From positions 372,001 through 436,000 of the forward strand of contig NZ_CANMQS010000001.1 of NCBI RefSeq assembly GCF_947500075.1: DNA of 64,000 nt. Reading direction: 5' to 3'. Each line of letters begins with the position of its first letter. Position 1 is the first letter of the stretch. The notes beneath the pieces are model-generated. The model saw only the letters and a list, made by a program, of their open reading frames with translations. It did not search any database and was not told the DNA's origin. Shown here piece after piece: positions 35,538 to 44,520 of this stretch. This stretch comes from an uncultured Sulfitobacter sp. Lineage in GTDB: Bacteria > Pseudomonadota > Alphaproteobacteria > Rhodobacterales > Rhodobacteraceae. Both the position numbers and the translations under genes were made by a program.

Positions 35538-36799
35538 AAGCGATCTGGGCCATAGGAGCTGATATCAATGCGCGGGGTACGGTCCCGGACAAGGTCGCTG
35601 ATCACCAGGGCCGAAGTTGAGGCCTGCGTCAGCCCCCAATGCCCGTGCCCGAAATTGTGAAAGACGTTTTGAAAATGCGGATCGGGTCCAAGGCAGGGCA
35701 GCGAATCCGCCGTCAGCGGGCGTGCCCCGGTGAAGCTCAGCATGTCAGTGTAGGAGAACACCCCAAACAGGTGCTGCACCTTTCGGGTGAGCGTGGCAAT
35801 CATCGCATCGGCCTTGCCGCCCCCACCCAGTTGAAGCAAGCCGGAGACCCGCAACCCCGACTTTGACGGCGTGACTGCAATGCCGTCGCTCTGCAACAGA
35901 AGTGGCGCTGTCACCTGAACCGAGGGGTTTGTGAAGGTAACGGACGCGCCCCAGGCAGGGATCATCTGCACCTTGTGCCCTAACTGCGCGGCCAATGCTC
36001 TTGATCCCGCACCGGCACATAGAACGATGGCATCCGCCGCATGGGACGCGCCGTCATCGGTGGTTATGGATGTGACGCGCTGGCCCACGGTTTCAAAACC
36101 GGCAACCGACTGCGCGATAAATCTGCCGCCCAGCGCCTCCACAGCGGCGCGCAAACATTGCTGCAACCCTATCGGGTCAAGCACATGCCCTGCCGCATTG
36201 ACCCGCACACCACCTGCGACATCACAGGCAAGCGGCGGCAGAATTGCTTTCATCTCACCCGCATCGAGCTCTGACAAATCCATGCCAAAGCTGCGGCGCA
36301 GCGCATTCCCCGCCGCATCGGCCCGCCGCTGTTCAGGGGTGGCGTAGAAAAACAGACACCCGTTTTGCTCAAACATCTGACGGGCTTCCGGCAAGCCCTC
36401 CAACAGGCTTTGCCACGCGTCCCACCCGCGCAATCCCAGATTTGCCAGCCCCGCAGAACTCTTCTGCCTTGGTATGCTGCGTCCTGACAGCACGCTCCGC
36501 GCGACATATCCGGCAAGGTTGCGTGGCCACGGATACGACACCCGCAATGGCCCATCCCGGTTCAGCAAATGCCCCGGAACACGGGGCCACAGGCGGGAAC
36601 TGGCCCAGGGAATGACGCTGGACCCCCCGATGATACCTGCTGTCGCAGAAGAAGCACGCCGCTCAATCGGGCCTTGATCAATGACGGTGACCTGCCCCCC
36701 GTCGCGCGCCAGGGCATATGCGGACGCAAGCCCGACGATCCCACCACCGACGAGGAGCGTGGATTTTGGTTCAGGCCCCTTGCTCTGCTCTTTGTCCAT
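35534..36799 (-). CDS. FAD-dependent D-amino-acid dehydrogenase-like oxidoreductase (DadA/DAO family)
   Basis: This 421-residue flavoprotein has an N-terminal Rossmann motif (LLVGGGIVGLASAYALARDG) and then TVIDQGP. The DadA-type C-terminal region is FTGARPLTADSLPCLGP...NFGHGHWGLTQAS. Such enzymes turn D-amino acids or N-methyl amino acids into 2-oxo acids, passing electrons to the respiratory chain. The ATG at 36799 has GGAG five bases before it; an in-frame start 12 codons upstream has none. It is convergent with the deacylase. The likely role is the second step of N-acyl-D-amino acid use. Confidence 0.82.
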   Translation of the reverse strand: MDKEQSKGPEPKSTLLVGGGIVGLASAYALARDGGQVTVIDQGPIERRASSATAGIIGGSSVIPWASSRLWPRVPGHLLNRDGPLRVSYPWPRNLAGYVARSVLSGRSIPRQKSSAGLANLGLRGWDAWQSLLEGLPEARQMFEQNGCLFFYATPEQRRADAAGNALRRSFGMDLSELDAGEMKAILPPLACDVAGGVRVNAAGHVLDPIGLQQCLRAAVEALGGRFIAQSVAGFETVGQRVTSITTDDGASHAADAIVLCAGAGSRALAAQLGHKVQMIPAWGASVTFTNPSVQVTAPLLLQSDGIAVTPSKSGLRVSGLLQLGGGGKADAMIATLTRKVQHLFGVFSYTDMLSFTGARPLTADSLPCLGPDPHFQNVFHNFGHGHWGLTQASTSALVISDLVRDRTPRIDISSYGPDRF

Positions 36800-36862
36800 C
36801 ACGGCTCCACCTGCTCGTGGCACATCCGGTGTCAAGCCGCTGACACTCGGGTTCTTGAGCCC

Positions 36863-37714
36863 TCAAATCAACCGATATTGCAGCGCCTTGTTGCGCAGGA
36901 ACGGCAGACCCCTTTCCAAAACCACATCGCGACTTTCAGCGACCGGCCGCCACACGGCAAGGCCATGGGCGATTTCAGGGGGCATATCAATGAAGCTTTC
37001 CATGGCCAGCCCGCCGGTAAAATCGATGGCAGCCAGCGCGCCATAGACTTCGTCCCACCTGACGTTCCCCGCCCCCGGCGTACCACGGTCGGATTCAGAC
37101 AGGTGAATGTAATCAAGATGCGGACCTGCGTCCAACACCCCCATGGCGATGCCACGTTCCTCGATGTTCATGTGATAGGTATCAAGGTGCAGGAACATGT
37201 TATCGGCCCCGATCCGCTCAATCATCTCCACGCCCTGTTGGGCTGTGTTGATGAGATGGGTCTCATAGCGGTTCACCGGCTCGATCCCGAAGCGCATGCC
37301 AAGCCTGGCCGCATGTGACGCCGCGCGCTCCAGTGTTCTTGCCACGTTATCCAGCTCCTGCGCGGTGGGCGGCAGGCCCGTGGTTTCACCGATGCCACCA
37401 TAGGTCACCCCGGTGAGCGCGGTCAGACCCATGGCACTGGCGACATCCAGCGCGTTTTGCAAAAACGCGACGGCGTCGTCCGGGCCATGCCGCGACGGCC
37501 AAACAGGCTCCGGCAGGCCGAGCGAGCCAACAGCGGGAAGCGCCGCCTGTTCCAGCAAGATGCGCGAAGCTTTCGGATCCACCTTGTCCGGCGACAACAG
37601 CGCAATTTCGATGAAATCGAAGCCATGCTCGGTCGCCGCCTTGATGGCCCGTTCCGACCCATCGCGGTCCCACGTCATTGTCCACATGCTGGTGTGAACA
37701 CCAAACCCCTTCAT
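36863..37714 (-). CDS. TIM-barrel sugar epimerase/isomerase (D-tagatose/D-psicose 3-epimerase-like)
   Basis: The 283-residue protein follows the xylose-isomerase-like TIM-barrel family. Metal-binding residues of ketose 3-epimerases can be aligned by eye: Glu in FGIEPVNRYE, Asp and His in HLDTYHMNIEE, His in YIHLSESDRG, and Glu in AMESF. The likely reaction is C3 epimerisation or isomerisation of a ketose or related polyol product. Its ATG overlaps the stop of the SorC-type regulator, so both are expressed from the regulator's promoter, opposite to the main catabolic operon. Confidence 0.82.
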   Translation of the reverse strand: MKGFGVHTSMWTMTWDRDGSERAIKAATEHGFDFIEIALLSPDKVDPKASRILLEQAALPAVGSLGLPEPVWPSRHGPDDAVAFLQNALDVASAMGLTALTGVTYGGIGETTGLPPTAQELDNVARTLERAASHAARLGMRFGIEPVNRYETHLINTAQQGVEMIERIGADNMFLHLDTYHMNIEERGIAMGVLDAGPHLDYIHLSESDRGTPGAGNVRWDEVYGALAAIDFTGGLAMESFIDMPPEIAHGLAVWRPVAESRDVVLERGLPFLRNKALQYRLI

Positions 37715-38649
37715 CCTTTGCCCTCCATCAATATCATTGCCGTGGCCTCGTCCGTCACGACCCGGTTCACGATCCCCGAGCGTAGCACGGCGCGCGCAGC
37801 GCGGGCCTTGGCTGGTCCCGCAACCAAGAGTGTAACTTCAGCGCGATTGAGATCTTCCAGCCCGATTGCAGGTGTACGTGTGTTCAGATCAACCTGCGCC
37901 AGCGTACCATCTTCCTGAAAGAACTTGCCTGTCGTGTCTGCCACGACTTCTGCCGCCTCAAGTGTTGCGATGTCCGCGGCGTCAATCACCCCGGAGGACG
38001 TCAGCAATGCCTCCTGCCCCCCCTCCCCCACAGAGATGATCATGTGCCGCGCGGCGCGCGCTGCATCCAGTGCTTCGCGCACCAGTCGCTGCTGCATGAT
38101 CAACGCCGCATCTTCCGGCGTATCGGCCAGAAAGGGCGCGGGCAGGAACAGGGCCTGCCCCCCCGCGACGGCTGCAATCCGGGCACAGACATCAATCGGC
38201 CCTTCCGGACCTGTGCGCACCATCGCCCCCATCAGGGAAACAATTCTGAGTTTGGGGTTGTTCAAGCCAACCAGCGCATCTGCCATCGCTGACAATGTTC
38301 GGCCCCAGCCAACCCCCACTGTCATCGGACCACCCGCTGCAACACGCGCCAACCAACTTGCCGCGACGATACCAACAGCGCGCCGCGCGGTGGCTGCATC
38401 ACTGTTGCCAGTGTCAGGCGCAACCAGCACATCCTTGAGATCAAAGGCCTTCCGCAGCGTTTCCGCAAGGCCCAGCGTACCGGTGCTGCGATGATCGAGC
38501 GAGATCACGACCTCTCCGGCGGCGCGGGCATCCGACAGAAGACGCAGAACCTTGAAACGCGACAGTCCAAGCCGCTGTCCAACCTCGTCCTGGCTTAGTT
38601 CACCGACGTGATAGAGCCATGCCGCACGGATGCGCGTTTCGTCGGTCAT
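37711..38649 (-). CDS. SorC/DeoR-type sugar-binding transcriptional regulator
   Basis: The 312-residue protein has an N-terminal helix-turn-helix (LSQDEVGQRLGLSRFKVLRLLSDAR) and a SorC-type sugar-phosphate-binding domain: GVGWGRTLSAMAD is the phosphate-site glycine motif, and TTGKFFQEDGT is also typical. Members (SorC, LsrR, DeoR-like) repress sugar or polyol operons until a phosphorylated sugar binds. The ATG at 38649 has AGGGA upstream; a longer frame to 38811 would run through the operator. It is divergent from the kinase gene with palindromes between them, indicating autogenous and operon control. Confidence 0.87.
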   Translation of the reverse strand: MTDETRIRAAWLYHVGELSQDEVGQRLGLSRFKVLRLLSDARAAGEVVISLDHRSTGTLGLAETLRKAFDLKDVLVAPDTGNSDAATARRAVGIVAASWLARVAAGGPMTVGVGWGRTLSAMADALVGLNNPKLRIVSLMGAMVRTGPEGPIDVCARIAAVAGGQALFLPAPFLADTPEDAALIMQQRLVREALDAARAARHMIISVGEGGQEALLTSSGVIDAADIATLEAAEVVADTTGKFFQEDGTLAQVDLNTRTPAIGLEDLNRAEVTLLVAGPAKARAARAVLRSGIVNRVVTDEATAMILMEGKG

Positions 38650-38673
38650 CGGCGCGGTCCCTTTACTTGACGT

Positions 38674-38726
38674 CATCTGCACCACATCATACACATATGT
38701 TGGTGTACTGCACAATTGTGCAGATG
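38674..38726. promoter_or_regulatory. SorC-type operator region with nested palindromes
   Basis: CTGCACAATTGTGCAG at 38708-38723 is a perfect 16-bp palindrome. CATCTGCAC at 38674-38682 is the exact reverse complement of GTGCAGATG at 38718-38726, making a second, wider dyad that shares the right arm. A plus-strand promoter can be proposed (TTGACG 38667-38672, 17-base spacer, TACACA), as can a minus-strand one (TTGTGC, 18-base spacer, TATGAT). Both would be covered by a repressor bound here. Confidence 0.65.
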
Positions 38727-38749
38727 CAGCACGCGCTTTGGGGGGACGC

Positions 38750-40240
38750 ATGACGGAATATGTCCTGGGCATAGACGGCGGTACTGAAAGCATCCGGGCG
38801 CGGGTATTCACCCTCGACGGTCGGTCGGTCGGAGACCACGCCGCGCCCTATGACACGCAATTCCCCGCCCCCAGCCATGCAGAACAAAACCCGGAAGACT
38901 GGTGGACCGCCGCTGGCGTGGCCGTCAAAGGCGCGATTGCCGCCGCGGGTTTGACGCCGGACGCCATTGGCGCGCTGGCCTGTGATACCACCAGCTGCAC
39001 CGTCGTGGCGCTTGACAGCAATGGAGCGCCGGTGCGCCCCTGCCTGCTGTGGATGGACGTCCGCGCCCACCGGGAGGCGGCGGACATCCTCGCCAGCGGT
39101 GACCCTGCGCTCCGGATCAACGGCGGTGGCGCAGGCCCGTTAAGCCCCGAATGGATGCTGCCCAAAGCCCTGTGGATCAAGCGCAACCAGCCCGACATTT
39201 GGTCAAAGACGGCGATGGTGGGCGAGTATCAGGACTTTATGACCCTGCGCCTGACCGGACGCTGGACTGCATCGCTGAACAACATGACGATGCGGTGGCA
39301 TTACCAGACCCGGCATGGCGGCTGGCCTGACGCATTGCTGGCGCGCGTGGGGCTTGCAGACCTGCGCGACAAATGGCCCAAGGATTTCGCGGCACCCGGT
39401 GAAGTTATCGGCCCCCTGACCAAAGAGGCCGCAGCCCATCTGGGGCTGACAGAGGCCTGTCAGGTCGTGCAGGGAGGCGCGGACGCTTTTATCGGGATGA
39501 TCGGCCTTGGGGTTACCCAACCGGGTGATCTGGCGCTCATCACCGGATCGTCGCATCTGCAACTGGGCGTCGCCATGCGCGAGACCCACACGAACGGTGT
39601 TTGGGGCACCTATGCCGATTGCGTCTACCCCGGTCGGGACATCATCGAAGGGGGGCAGACCTCCACCGGATCGGTGATCGCCTGGTTCAAGCGCAACTTT
39701 GCCCCCGATGCGACCTATGATGACCTCAACGCCCTGGCTGAAGCACTGCCGCCGGGTGCAGAAGGGCTGCTGGCCGTCGACCATTTTCAGGGCAACCGCA
39801 CCCCGCATACCGATGCACTGGCACGTGGTGCCATCACCGGGCTGACGCTGAAACACACGCCCGCCCATGTATATCGCGCCCTGATCGAAGGAGTCTGCCT
39901 GGGCACCCGTGCGATCGTGGATGCCTTTGGGACAGCTTTTGAAGCCAAGCGCATTGTCGTGGCCGGCGGGGCGGTGAACGCACCGTTCTGGCTGCAAATC
40001 CATGCAGACACGCTGGGCCTGCCGCTGGAAGTAACCGAACAGCCCGAAGCGCCCTGTCTTGGTGCCGCGATCCTCGCCTCGGTCGGGGCCGGCGCTTACG
40101 AAGATATCGACAGCGCCTGCGCGGCGATGGTGCGCACGGCCCGCGTGATTGAACCCGACATGCAGTCCCACGCGGCCTATGCGCCGATCTTTGAACGCTA
40201 CCAAGCCGCCTTTGGCGCCCTCAAGCAGATCCGCGAATGA
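38750..40240 (+). CDS. FGGY-family carbohydrate kinase
   Basis: This 496-residue kinase starts with the phosphate-1 motif VLGIDGGTESIRARVF, typical of the ribulokinase/xylulokinase/LsrK branch, and carries LITGSSHLQLG, GGQTSTGSVIAWF and the C-terminal IVVAGGAVNAPFWLQIHAD. It phosphorylates a keto-sugar or polyol after import. GGGGGA lies just before the ATG. It is first in a long plus-strand operon, with ATGA overlap to the E1alpha-like gene, and lies beside the SorC-type regulator, as LsrK does beside LsrR. The precise sugar cannot be read from sequence. Confidence 0.85.
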   Translation: MTEYVLGIDGGTESIRARVFTLDGRSVGDHAAPYDTQFPAPSHAEQNPEDWWTAAGVAVKGAIAAAGLTPDAIGALACDTTSCTVVALDSNGAPVRPCLLWMDVRAHREAADILASGDPALRINGGGAGPLSPEWMLPKALWIKRNQPDIWSKTAMVGEYQDFMTLRLTGRWTASLNNMTMRWHYQTRHGGWPDALLARVGLADLRDKWPKDFAAPGEVIGPLTKEAAAHLGLTEACQVVQGGADAFIGMIGLGVTQPGDLALITGSSHLQLGVAMRETHTNGVWGTYADCVYPGRDIIEGGQTSTGSVIAWFKRNFAPDATYDDLNALAEALPPGAEGLLAVDHFQGNRTPHTDALARGAITGLTLKHTPAHVYRALIEGVCLGTRAIVDAFGTAFEAKRIVVAGGAVNAPFWLQIHADTLGLPLEVTEQPEAPCLGAAILASVGAGAYEDIDSACAAMVRTARVIEPDMQSHAAYAPIFERYQAAFGALKQIRE

Positions 40241-41241
40241 CCCTTGTCAATGACGCGCCGCTGAACCGCTACCGCACCATGCGGCGCATCCGCACGTTTG
40301 AGGAACGCGTGGGCGAGCTGTTCCTGAAAGGCCAGTCGGCGGGCTCCATGCTGCATCTCTCCATCGGCGAAGAGGCGGTTGTGGGTCTGACCGATCACAT
40401 GGCCGAAGGCGATACCTTCACCACCCATCACCGCGGCCACGGCATTTTTCTGGCCCGCGGCGCAGACCCGATGCGCATGCTGGCGGAAATCGGCGGACGC
40501 GAAGCGGGGTATTGCCGGGGAAAAGGCGGCTCAATGCACATCGCGGACCGTAGCCTTGGCCATCTGGGGGCAAACGCCATCGTCGGTGGCGGCATCCCGC
40601 ATATCATTGGTGCCGGGATCACCGCGCGCAACACCGGCTCTGATGCGATTTCCGTCGCGTTCTTCGGCGACGGCGCCATGGGTCAGGGGATCCTCTATGA
40701 AGCGATGAACATGGCCGCACTTTGGAAGCTGCCGGTGGTGTTCTGCTGCATCAACAACCAATACGGCATGGGCACCCGCGTGGACCGCTCCGCCGGCAGG
40801 CAGGACTTTCCGGCCCGCGCAGAGGCCTTTGGCCTTCAGGCGGCACGCGCGGATGGCGCGGATGTGGAGGTCGTGCACGATACAGCCCGCACCATTGTCG
40901 AAGGCGCACGGGACAAGCAACCGGGTTTTCTGGAAATCGACGCCTACCGCTTTCACGGCCATGCCCGCATGGACAAGAGCCCCTACCGCACCCCGGAGGA
41001 GGAGGAGGAAGGCCGCCGGCGCGATCCGCTCGTCACGGCACGTACCGCGCTGGACGACGCAGCCGCGCTGGACGCCATCGACGCGGAGGTCACCACAGAG
41101 ATGGACACCGCGATGGAAGCTGCGATTGCTGCCACACCCCCTGCGCCAGACACGATGTTTCAGGACGTCTATGATCCGGCCACCCCTGCCCCGGAGCCGC
41201 AGCGAACACGGATTTCCCGCGTGCTTGAGGATTTCGCATGA
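40237..41241 (+). CDS. acoA-like: thiamine-diphosphate dehydrogenase E1 alpha (acetoin dehydrogenase AcoA-like)
   Basis: The 334-residue protein has the E1alpha fold with the ThDP/Mg motif GDGAMGQGILYEAMNMAALWKLPVVFCCINN (GDGx...NN). Its HHRGHGIFLARG and RGKGGSMHIAD stretches are shared by pyruvate and acetoin dehydrogenase alpha subunits. Size and the immediately following E1beta and lipoyl-hydrolase genes fit AcoA best. With E1beta it would cleave a 2-hydroxyketone and load the acyl fragment on lipoate. It overlaps the kinase and the E1beta genes by ATGA. Confidence 0.85.
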   Translation: MTLVNDAPLNRYRTMRRIRTFEERVGELFLKGQSAGSMLHLSIGEEAVVGLTDHMAEGDTFTTHHRGHGIFLARGADPMRMLAEIGGREAGYCRGKGGSMHIADRSLGHLGANAIVGGGIPHIIGAGITARNTGSDAISVAFFGDGAMGQGILYEAMNMAALWKLPVVFCCINNQYGMGTRVDRSAGRQDFPARAEAFGLQAARADGADVEVVHDTARTIVEGARDKQPGFLEIDAYRFHGHARMDKSPYRTPEEEEEGRRRDPLVTARTALDDAAALDAIDAEVTTEMDTAMEAAIAATPPAPDTMFQDVYDPATPAPEPQRTRISRVLEDFA

Positions 41242-42230
41242 CCGAAGTCACCTATCGCGATGCCCTGCGCCAAGCCCTCAACGATGCCATGTCCGAAGAC
41301 GAGGCTGTCATCCTGATGGGAGAGGAAGTGGGCCTTTACGGTGGGGCTTACGGGGTGACGAAGGGGCTGCTCGACACCTTTGGCGCGCACCGGGTCATCG
41401 ATACCCCAATCTCGGAACCCGGCATCGTCGGGGCCGCCATCGGGGCGGCGATGACGGGTCTGCGTCCTGTCGCGGAAATCATGTACGTCGATTTCGCAGG
41501 CATGGTGATGGATCAGCTGGCCAATCAGGCCGCAAAATCGCGCTACATGTTCGGGGGCCAGATCGGTGTGCCGATGGTCCTGCGCACCCAAGGCGGCACA
41601 GGGCGGTCGGCAGCCGCCCAGCACTCACAATCCCTGGAGGCGTGGATCATGCACACGCCCGGTCTGCGGCTTGCGATGCCCGGCACGGTGAGCGATGCCT
41701 ATCACCTTCTGCGCGATGCGATGCGCCAACCGGACCCGGTTGTGTTCATCGAACACAAGGGGCTCTACACCATGAAGGGTGAGATTGGTGCCGCACCCGA
41801 TGCGCCTTGGGGTCAGCCCGTACGCCGCCGCGCAGGGCAGGACCTGACCATCGCCACCTACAGCCGCATGTTGCACGAGACGCTGACGGCTGCCGCCGCC
41901 ATGGCACCCGAGGTCGAGGTGGAGGTCATTGACCTGCGCTGCCTCAACCCGCTGGACGACAGCCTGTTGATGGAATCGGTCCGCCACACCGGGCGCTGCA
42001 TGATTGTGACCGAAGCCGTTACAACCGGGTCGGTCGCCTCTGAAATCGCGGCACGGGTAACAGAGCAGTGTTTTGACTTCCTCGAAGAGCCCCCCCTGCG
42101 CCTTGGCGGCGAAGACATCCCGATACCGGTTTCCCCTGATTTGGAACGCGCCTCGATCCCGGAGGCAAGGCTGATCGAAGACGTCGCGCGCTGGCTGGTC
42201 ACGCGGGAGGCGCCGTCATGGGCCGCGTAA
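41238..42230 (+). CDS. acoB-like: thiamine-diphosphate dehydrogenase E1 beta (acetoin dehydrogenase AcoB-like)
   Basis: The 330-residue protein has the transketolase central and C-terminal domains of E1beta. Visible segments are VILMGEEVGLYGGAYGVTKGLL (with the Glu that activates ThDP), TPISEPGIVGAAIGAAMTGLRPV and EVEVIDLRCLNPLD. It completes the E1 heterotetramer with the preceding gene. The downstream lipoyl-protein gene starts 13 bases before this stop, so expression is coupled. Confidence 0.87.
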   Translation: MTEVTYRDALRQALNDAMSEDEAVILMGEEVGLYGGAYGVTKGLLDTFGAHRVIDTPISEPGIVGAAIGAAMTGLRPVAEIMYVDFAGMVMDQLANQAAKSRYMFGGQIGVPMVLRTQGGTGRSAAAQHSQSLEAWIMHTPGLRLAMPGTVSDAYHLLRDAMRQPDPVVFIEHKGLYTMKGEIGAAPDAPWGQPVRRRAGQDLTIATYSRMLHETLTAAAAMAPEVEVEVIDLRCLNPLDDSLLMESVRHTGRCMIVTEAVTTGSVASEIAARVTEQCFDFLEEPPLRLGGEDIPIPVSPDLERASIPEARLIEDVARWLVTREAPSWAA

Positions 42231-43396
42231 CGCTCAATCTGCCGCGCCTGGGTGAAACCATGGAGGAGGCAAAGGTTACCGAGTGGATGGTTGCCCCCGG
42301 TGACACCTACGCCCGCGGCGATGTGCTGCTTGAGGTGGAGACGGACAAGACCGTTGTCGAAGTCCCCGCCTTGGCGGATGGAACCTTGATTGAACAACTG
42401 GTATCGCCCGGTGACACGGTCGCACTGGATGCGGCGATTGCCAAAGTGGAACAGGCGGGCGCAGCGGCTGAGCCCGAGCCTGAAGAGCCGTCCGTTGTAC
42501 CGACAGTCCCACCGAATGCACCCCAGACGCGACAACCGGCAAAGCCGGAGTTACGCGCAGGTGAGGACCGCATTGCCGCCTCCCCCGCGGCCCGCGCCGC
42601 AGCACGCAAACAGGGCATCACCCTGTCCGGCGTGACCGGCACAGGCAGACGTGGCCGGATCACAGCCGATGATGTGCACAACAGTGGCGGCACCGTTGTT
42701 CTGCTACACGGGCTATTCGATGACAAAGCCGGATGGCGGGGCCTGCCCCAGCGATTGGCAAAGAAAGGGCTGAGCTGTGTGGCGCTCGACCTTCCCGGCC
42801 ACGGCGATGACCCACAGACCGCGCAGAGTTTCGAGGAGGGTGTGGCTCAACTGGCAAACCGGCTGCCCTCCGGCCCGCTGCACCTTGTTGGGCATTCGCT
42901 GGGTGCTGCCTTTGCAGCGCGCCTGGCTGGCCGCACGGGTGTGAATGCGCGTTCCCTGACACTGTTTGCGCCTGCCGGTCTGGGTGACAGAATGTCAGCG
43001 GAATTTCTGACGGCGATGGGCAACGCGGACACTGTCGAACGCCTGAAATCCGCCTTGTCGCTGCTGGACGGCGGCCCGATGTCGGATGCTGCCGTGGCAC
43101 AGCAATTGCCCAGGCATACCAAGGGCTTGGCCGCGCGCATTACGCTTGCAAATGCAATCGCGGAAGATGGCATGCAGCGGATAGATGCCACTGCCGATAT
43201 CGCAGCCGCACCCTGCCCGGTCACTGTCATGTTTGGCACGGCTGACCGTATTCTCGACTGGCGCGACGTGGCGCACTTGCCCGCTGAGGCGCGCATTCAC
43301 CTGATACCGAACGCGGGGCATTTGCCCCATCTGGTTCGGCCCGACCTTGCTGCGGCGCTGATCGCGTCCCGGCATGACCATGCGGAAACCGCTTGA
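42218..43396 (+). CDS. acoC-like: lipoyl-domain/E3-binding/alpha-beta hydrolase fusion (AcoC-like E2)
   Basis: This 392-residue protein has a lipoyl domain (1-78, lysine in ETDKTVVE), an acidic/proline linker, and a peripheral-subunit-binding region (RIAASPAARAAARKQGI...RGRITADDV, about 110-145). An alpha/beta-hydrolase domain follows (VVLLHGLFDDKAGW; nucleophile elbow GHSLGAA; late Asp in GTADRILDW and His in NAGHLPHL). The classical E2 acyltransferase domain is missing, as in acetoin dehydrogenase AcoC. It would carry the acyl group from E1 to CoA. No dihydrolipoamide dehydrogenase gene lies in the cluster, so E3 is probably shared. Confidence 0.85.
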   Translation: MGRVTLNLPRLGETMEEAKVTEWMVAPGDTYARGDVLLEVETDKTVVEVPALADGTLIEQLVSPGDTVALDAAIAKVEQAGAAAEPEPEEPSVVPTVPPNAPQTRQPAKPELRAGEDRIAASPAARAAARKQGITLSGVTGTGRRGRITADDVHNSGGTVVLLHGLFDDKAGWRGLPQRLAKKGLSCVALDLPGHGDDPQTAQSFEEGVAQLANRLPSGPLHLVGHSLGAAFAARLAGRTGVNARSLTLFAPAGLGDRMSAEFLTAMGNADTVERLKSALSLLDGGPMSDAAVAQQLPRHTKGLAARITLANAIAEDGMQRIDATADIAAAPCPVTVMFGTADRILDWRDVAHLPAEARIHLIPNAGHLPHLVRPDLAAALIASRHDHAETA

Positions 43397-43469
43397 TAAA
43401 GCGGCTCCGCCATTTACCGTGGAAACACGTGACACCGGCTGATGCCGGGACACAATTTGGGAGGAAATT

Positions 43470-44450
43470 ATGAAGAAGATCACATTTGCCGCAGCTGCCC
43501 TGGCAAGCACGATGCTGGTTCACCCAGTGCTCGCTGACGGCCACTCCAAACAATTGGCCACTGTCGTGAAGATCGACGGCATCGCCTGGTTCAACCGGAT
43601 GCGCGAAGGCGTGGACGAATGGGCTGCCGAAACCGGCAACAACGCCTATCTCGTGGGTCCCGCTCAGGCTGATCCGCAGCAGCAGGTCGCCCTGATCGAA
43701 GACATGATTGCGCAAGGTGTGGATGCCTTGCTGGTTGTTCCGATGTCCCCCGAAGCAATCGAGCCCGTTCTGGGCCGTGCGATGGAAGCAGGCATCACCG
43801 TGATCACACACGAAGCCGCCAGCCAGCAGAACACGCTCTATGATATCGAGGCCTTCAAGAACGAAGACTTCGGCGCAAACCTGATGGATCGCATGGCGGC
43901 CTGCATGGGTGAGGAAGGCGAATACGCGGTGTTTGTTGGCTCACTTGGGAGCCAAACCCACAATCAGTGGGTAGACGGCGCCATCGCCCGCCAGAAAGAA
44001 GCCTATCCCAACATGACGTTGGTGGGTGACAAGAACGAAACAGCCGATGACCAGCAGCAGGCCTACGCAAAGGCACAGGAAGTGCTGCGCGCCTACCCGA
44101 ACATCAAGGGCATGCAAGGGTCCGCATCTACGGACGTGGCAGGCATCGGTCTGGCGATTGAGGAGCGTGGTCTCGAAGACGCCACCTGCGTCTTTGGCAC
44201 CTCGCTGCCCTCCATTGCCGGTCAGTACATGGAAACAGGTGCCGTGGACGGTATCGGTTTCTGGGATCCAAAGATCGCAGGCATCGCCATGAACCAGGTC
44301 GCCATGATGGTGATGAACGGTGAGGAAGTCACCGATGGCATGGATCTGGGTCTTGAAGGTTACGAGGCCGTGACGCTCGAAGGCAAGGTCATCACGGGCC
44401 GCGCCTTTGTGGACGTGGATGCTTCCAACATGGGCGAGTACGACTTCTAA
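43470..44450 (+). CDS. RbsB/LsrB-type sugar ABC transporter binding protein
   Basis: The 326-residue periplasmic protein has a signal peptide (ending VLADGHS) and the type I sugar-binding fold of RbsB, LsrB and RhaS. The terminal pattern (N-M-G-E-Y-D-F) and HNQWVDGA resemble LsrB, which binds AI-2. From memory of Salmonella LsrB, Lys35 is conserved (Lys34 here). Asp116, Asp166 and Gln167 appear replaced (by Glu, Thr and His in my alignment), so the ligand is probably a related sugar rather than AI-2. GGGAGGAAATT precedes the ATG. A hairpin follows the gene. Confidence 0.83.
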   Translation: MKKITFAAAALASTMLVHPVLADGHSKQLATVVKIDGIAWFNRMREGVDEWAAETGNNAYLVGPAQADPQQQVALIEDMIAQGVDALLVVPMSPEAIEPVLGRAMEAGITVITHEAASQQNTLYDIEAFKNEDFGANLMDRMAACMGEEGEYAVFVGSLGSQTHNQWVDGAIARQKEAYPNMTLVGDKNETADDQQQAYAKAQEVLRAYPNIKGMQGSASTDVAGIGLAIEERGLEDATCVFGTSLPSIAGQYMETGAVDGIGFWDPKIAGIAMNQVAMMVMNGEEVTDGMDLGLEGYEAVTLEGKVITGRAFVDVDASNMGEYDF

Positions 44451-44474
44451 ACCGCGCGTCCTGACCCTCAAATC

Positions 44475-44504
44475 GGCAGCGTCCCGACCCGTCGGGGCGC
44501 CGCC
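44475..44504 (+). promoter_or_regulatory. intercistronic hairpin after the sugar-binding protein gene
   Basis: GCGTCCCG (44479-44486) pairs with CGGGGCGC (44493-44500) with one wobble, extended by GGC/GCC arms with an internal mismatch. No T-run follows. Like the hairpins after the two other binding-protein genes in this window, it probably shapes operon stoichiometry. Confidence 0.5.
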
Positions 44505-44520
44505 AGAACAAGGACAACCC

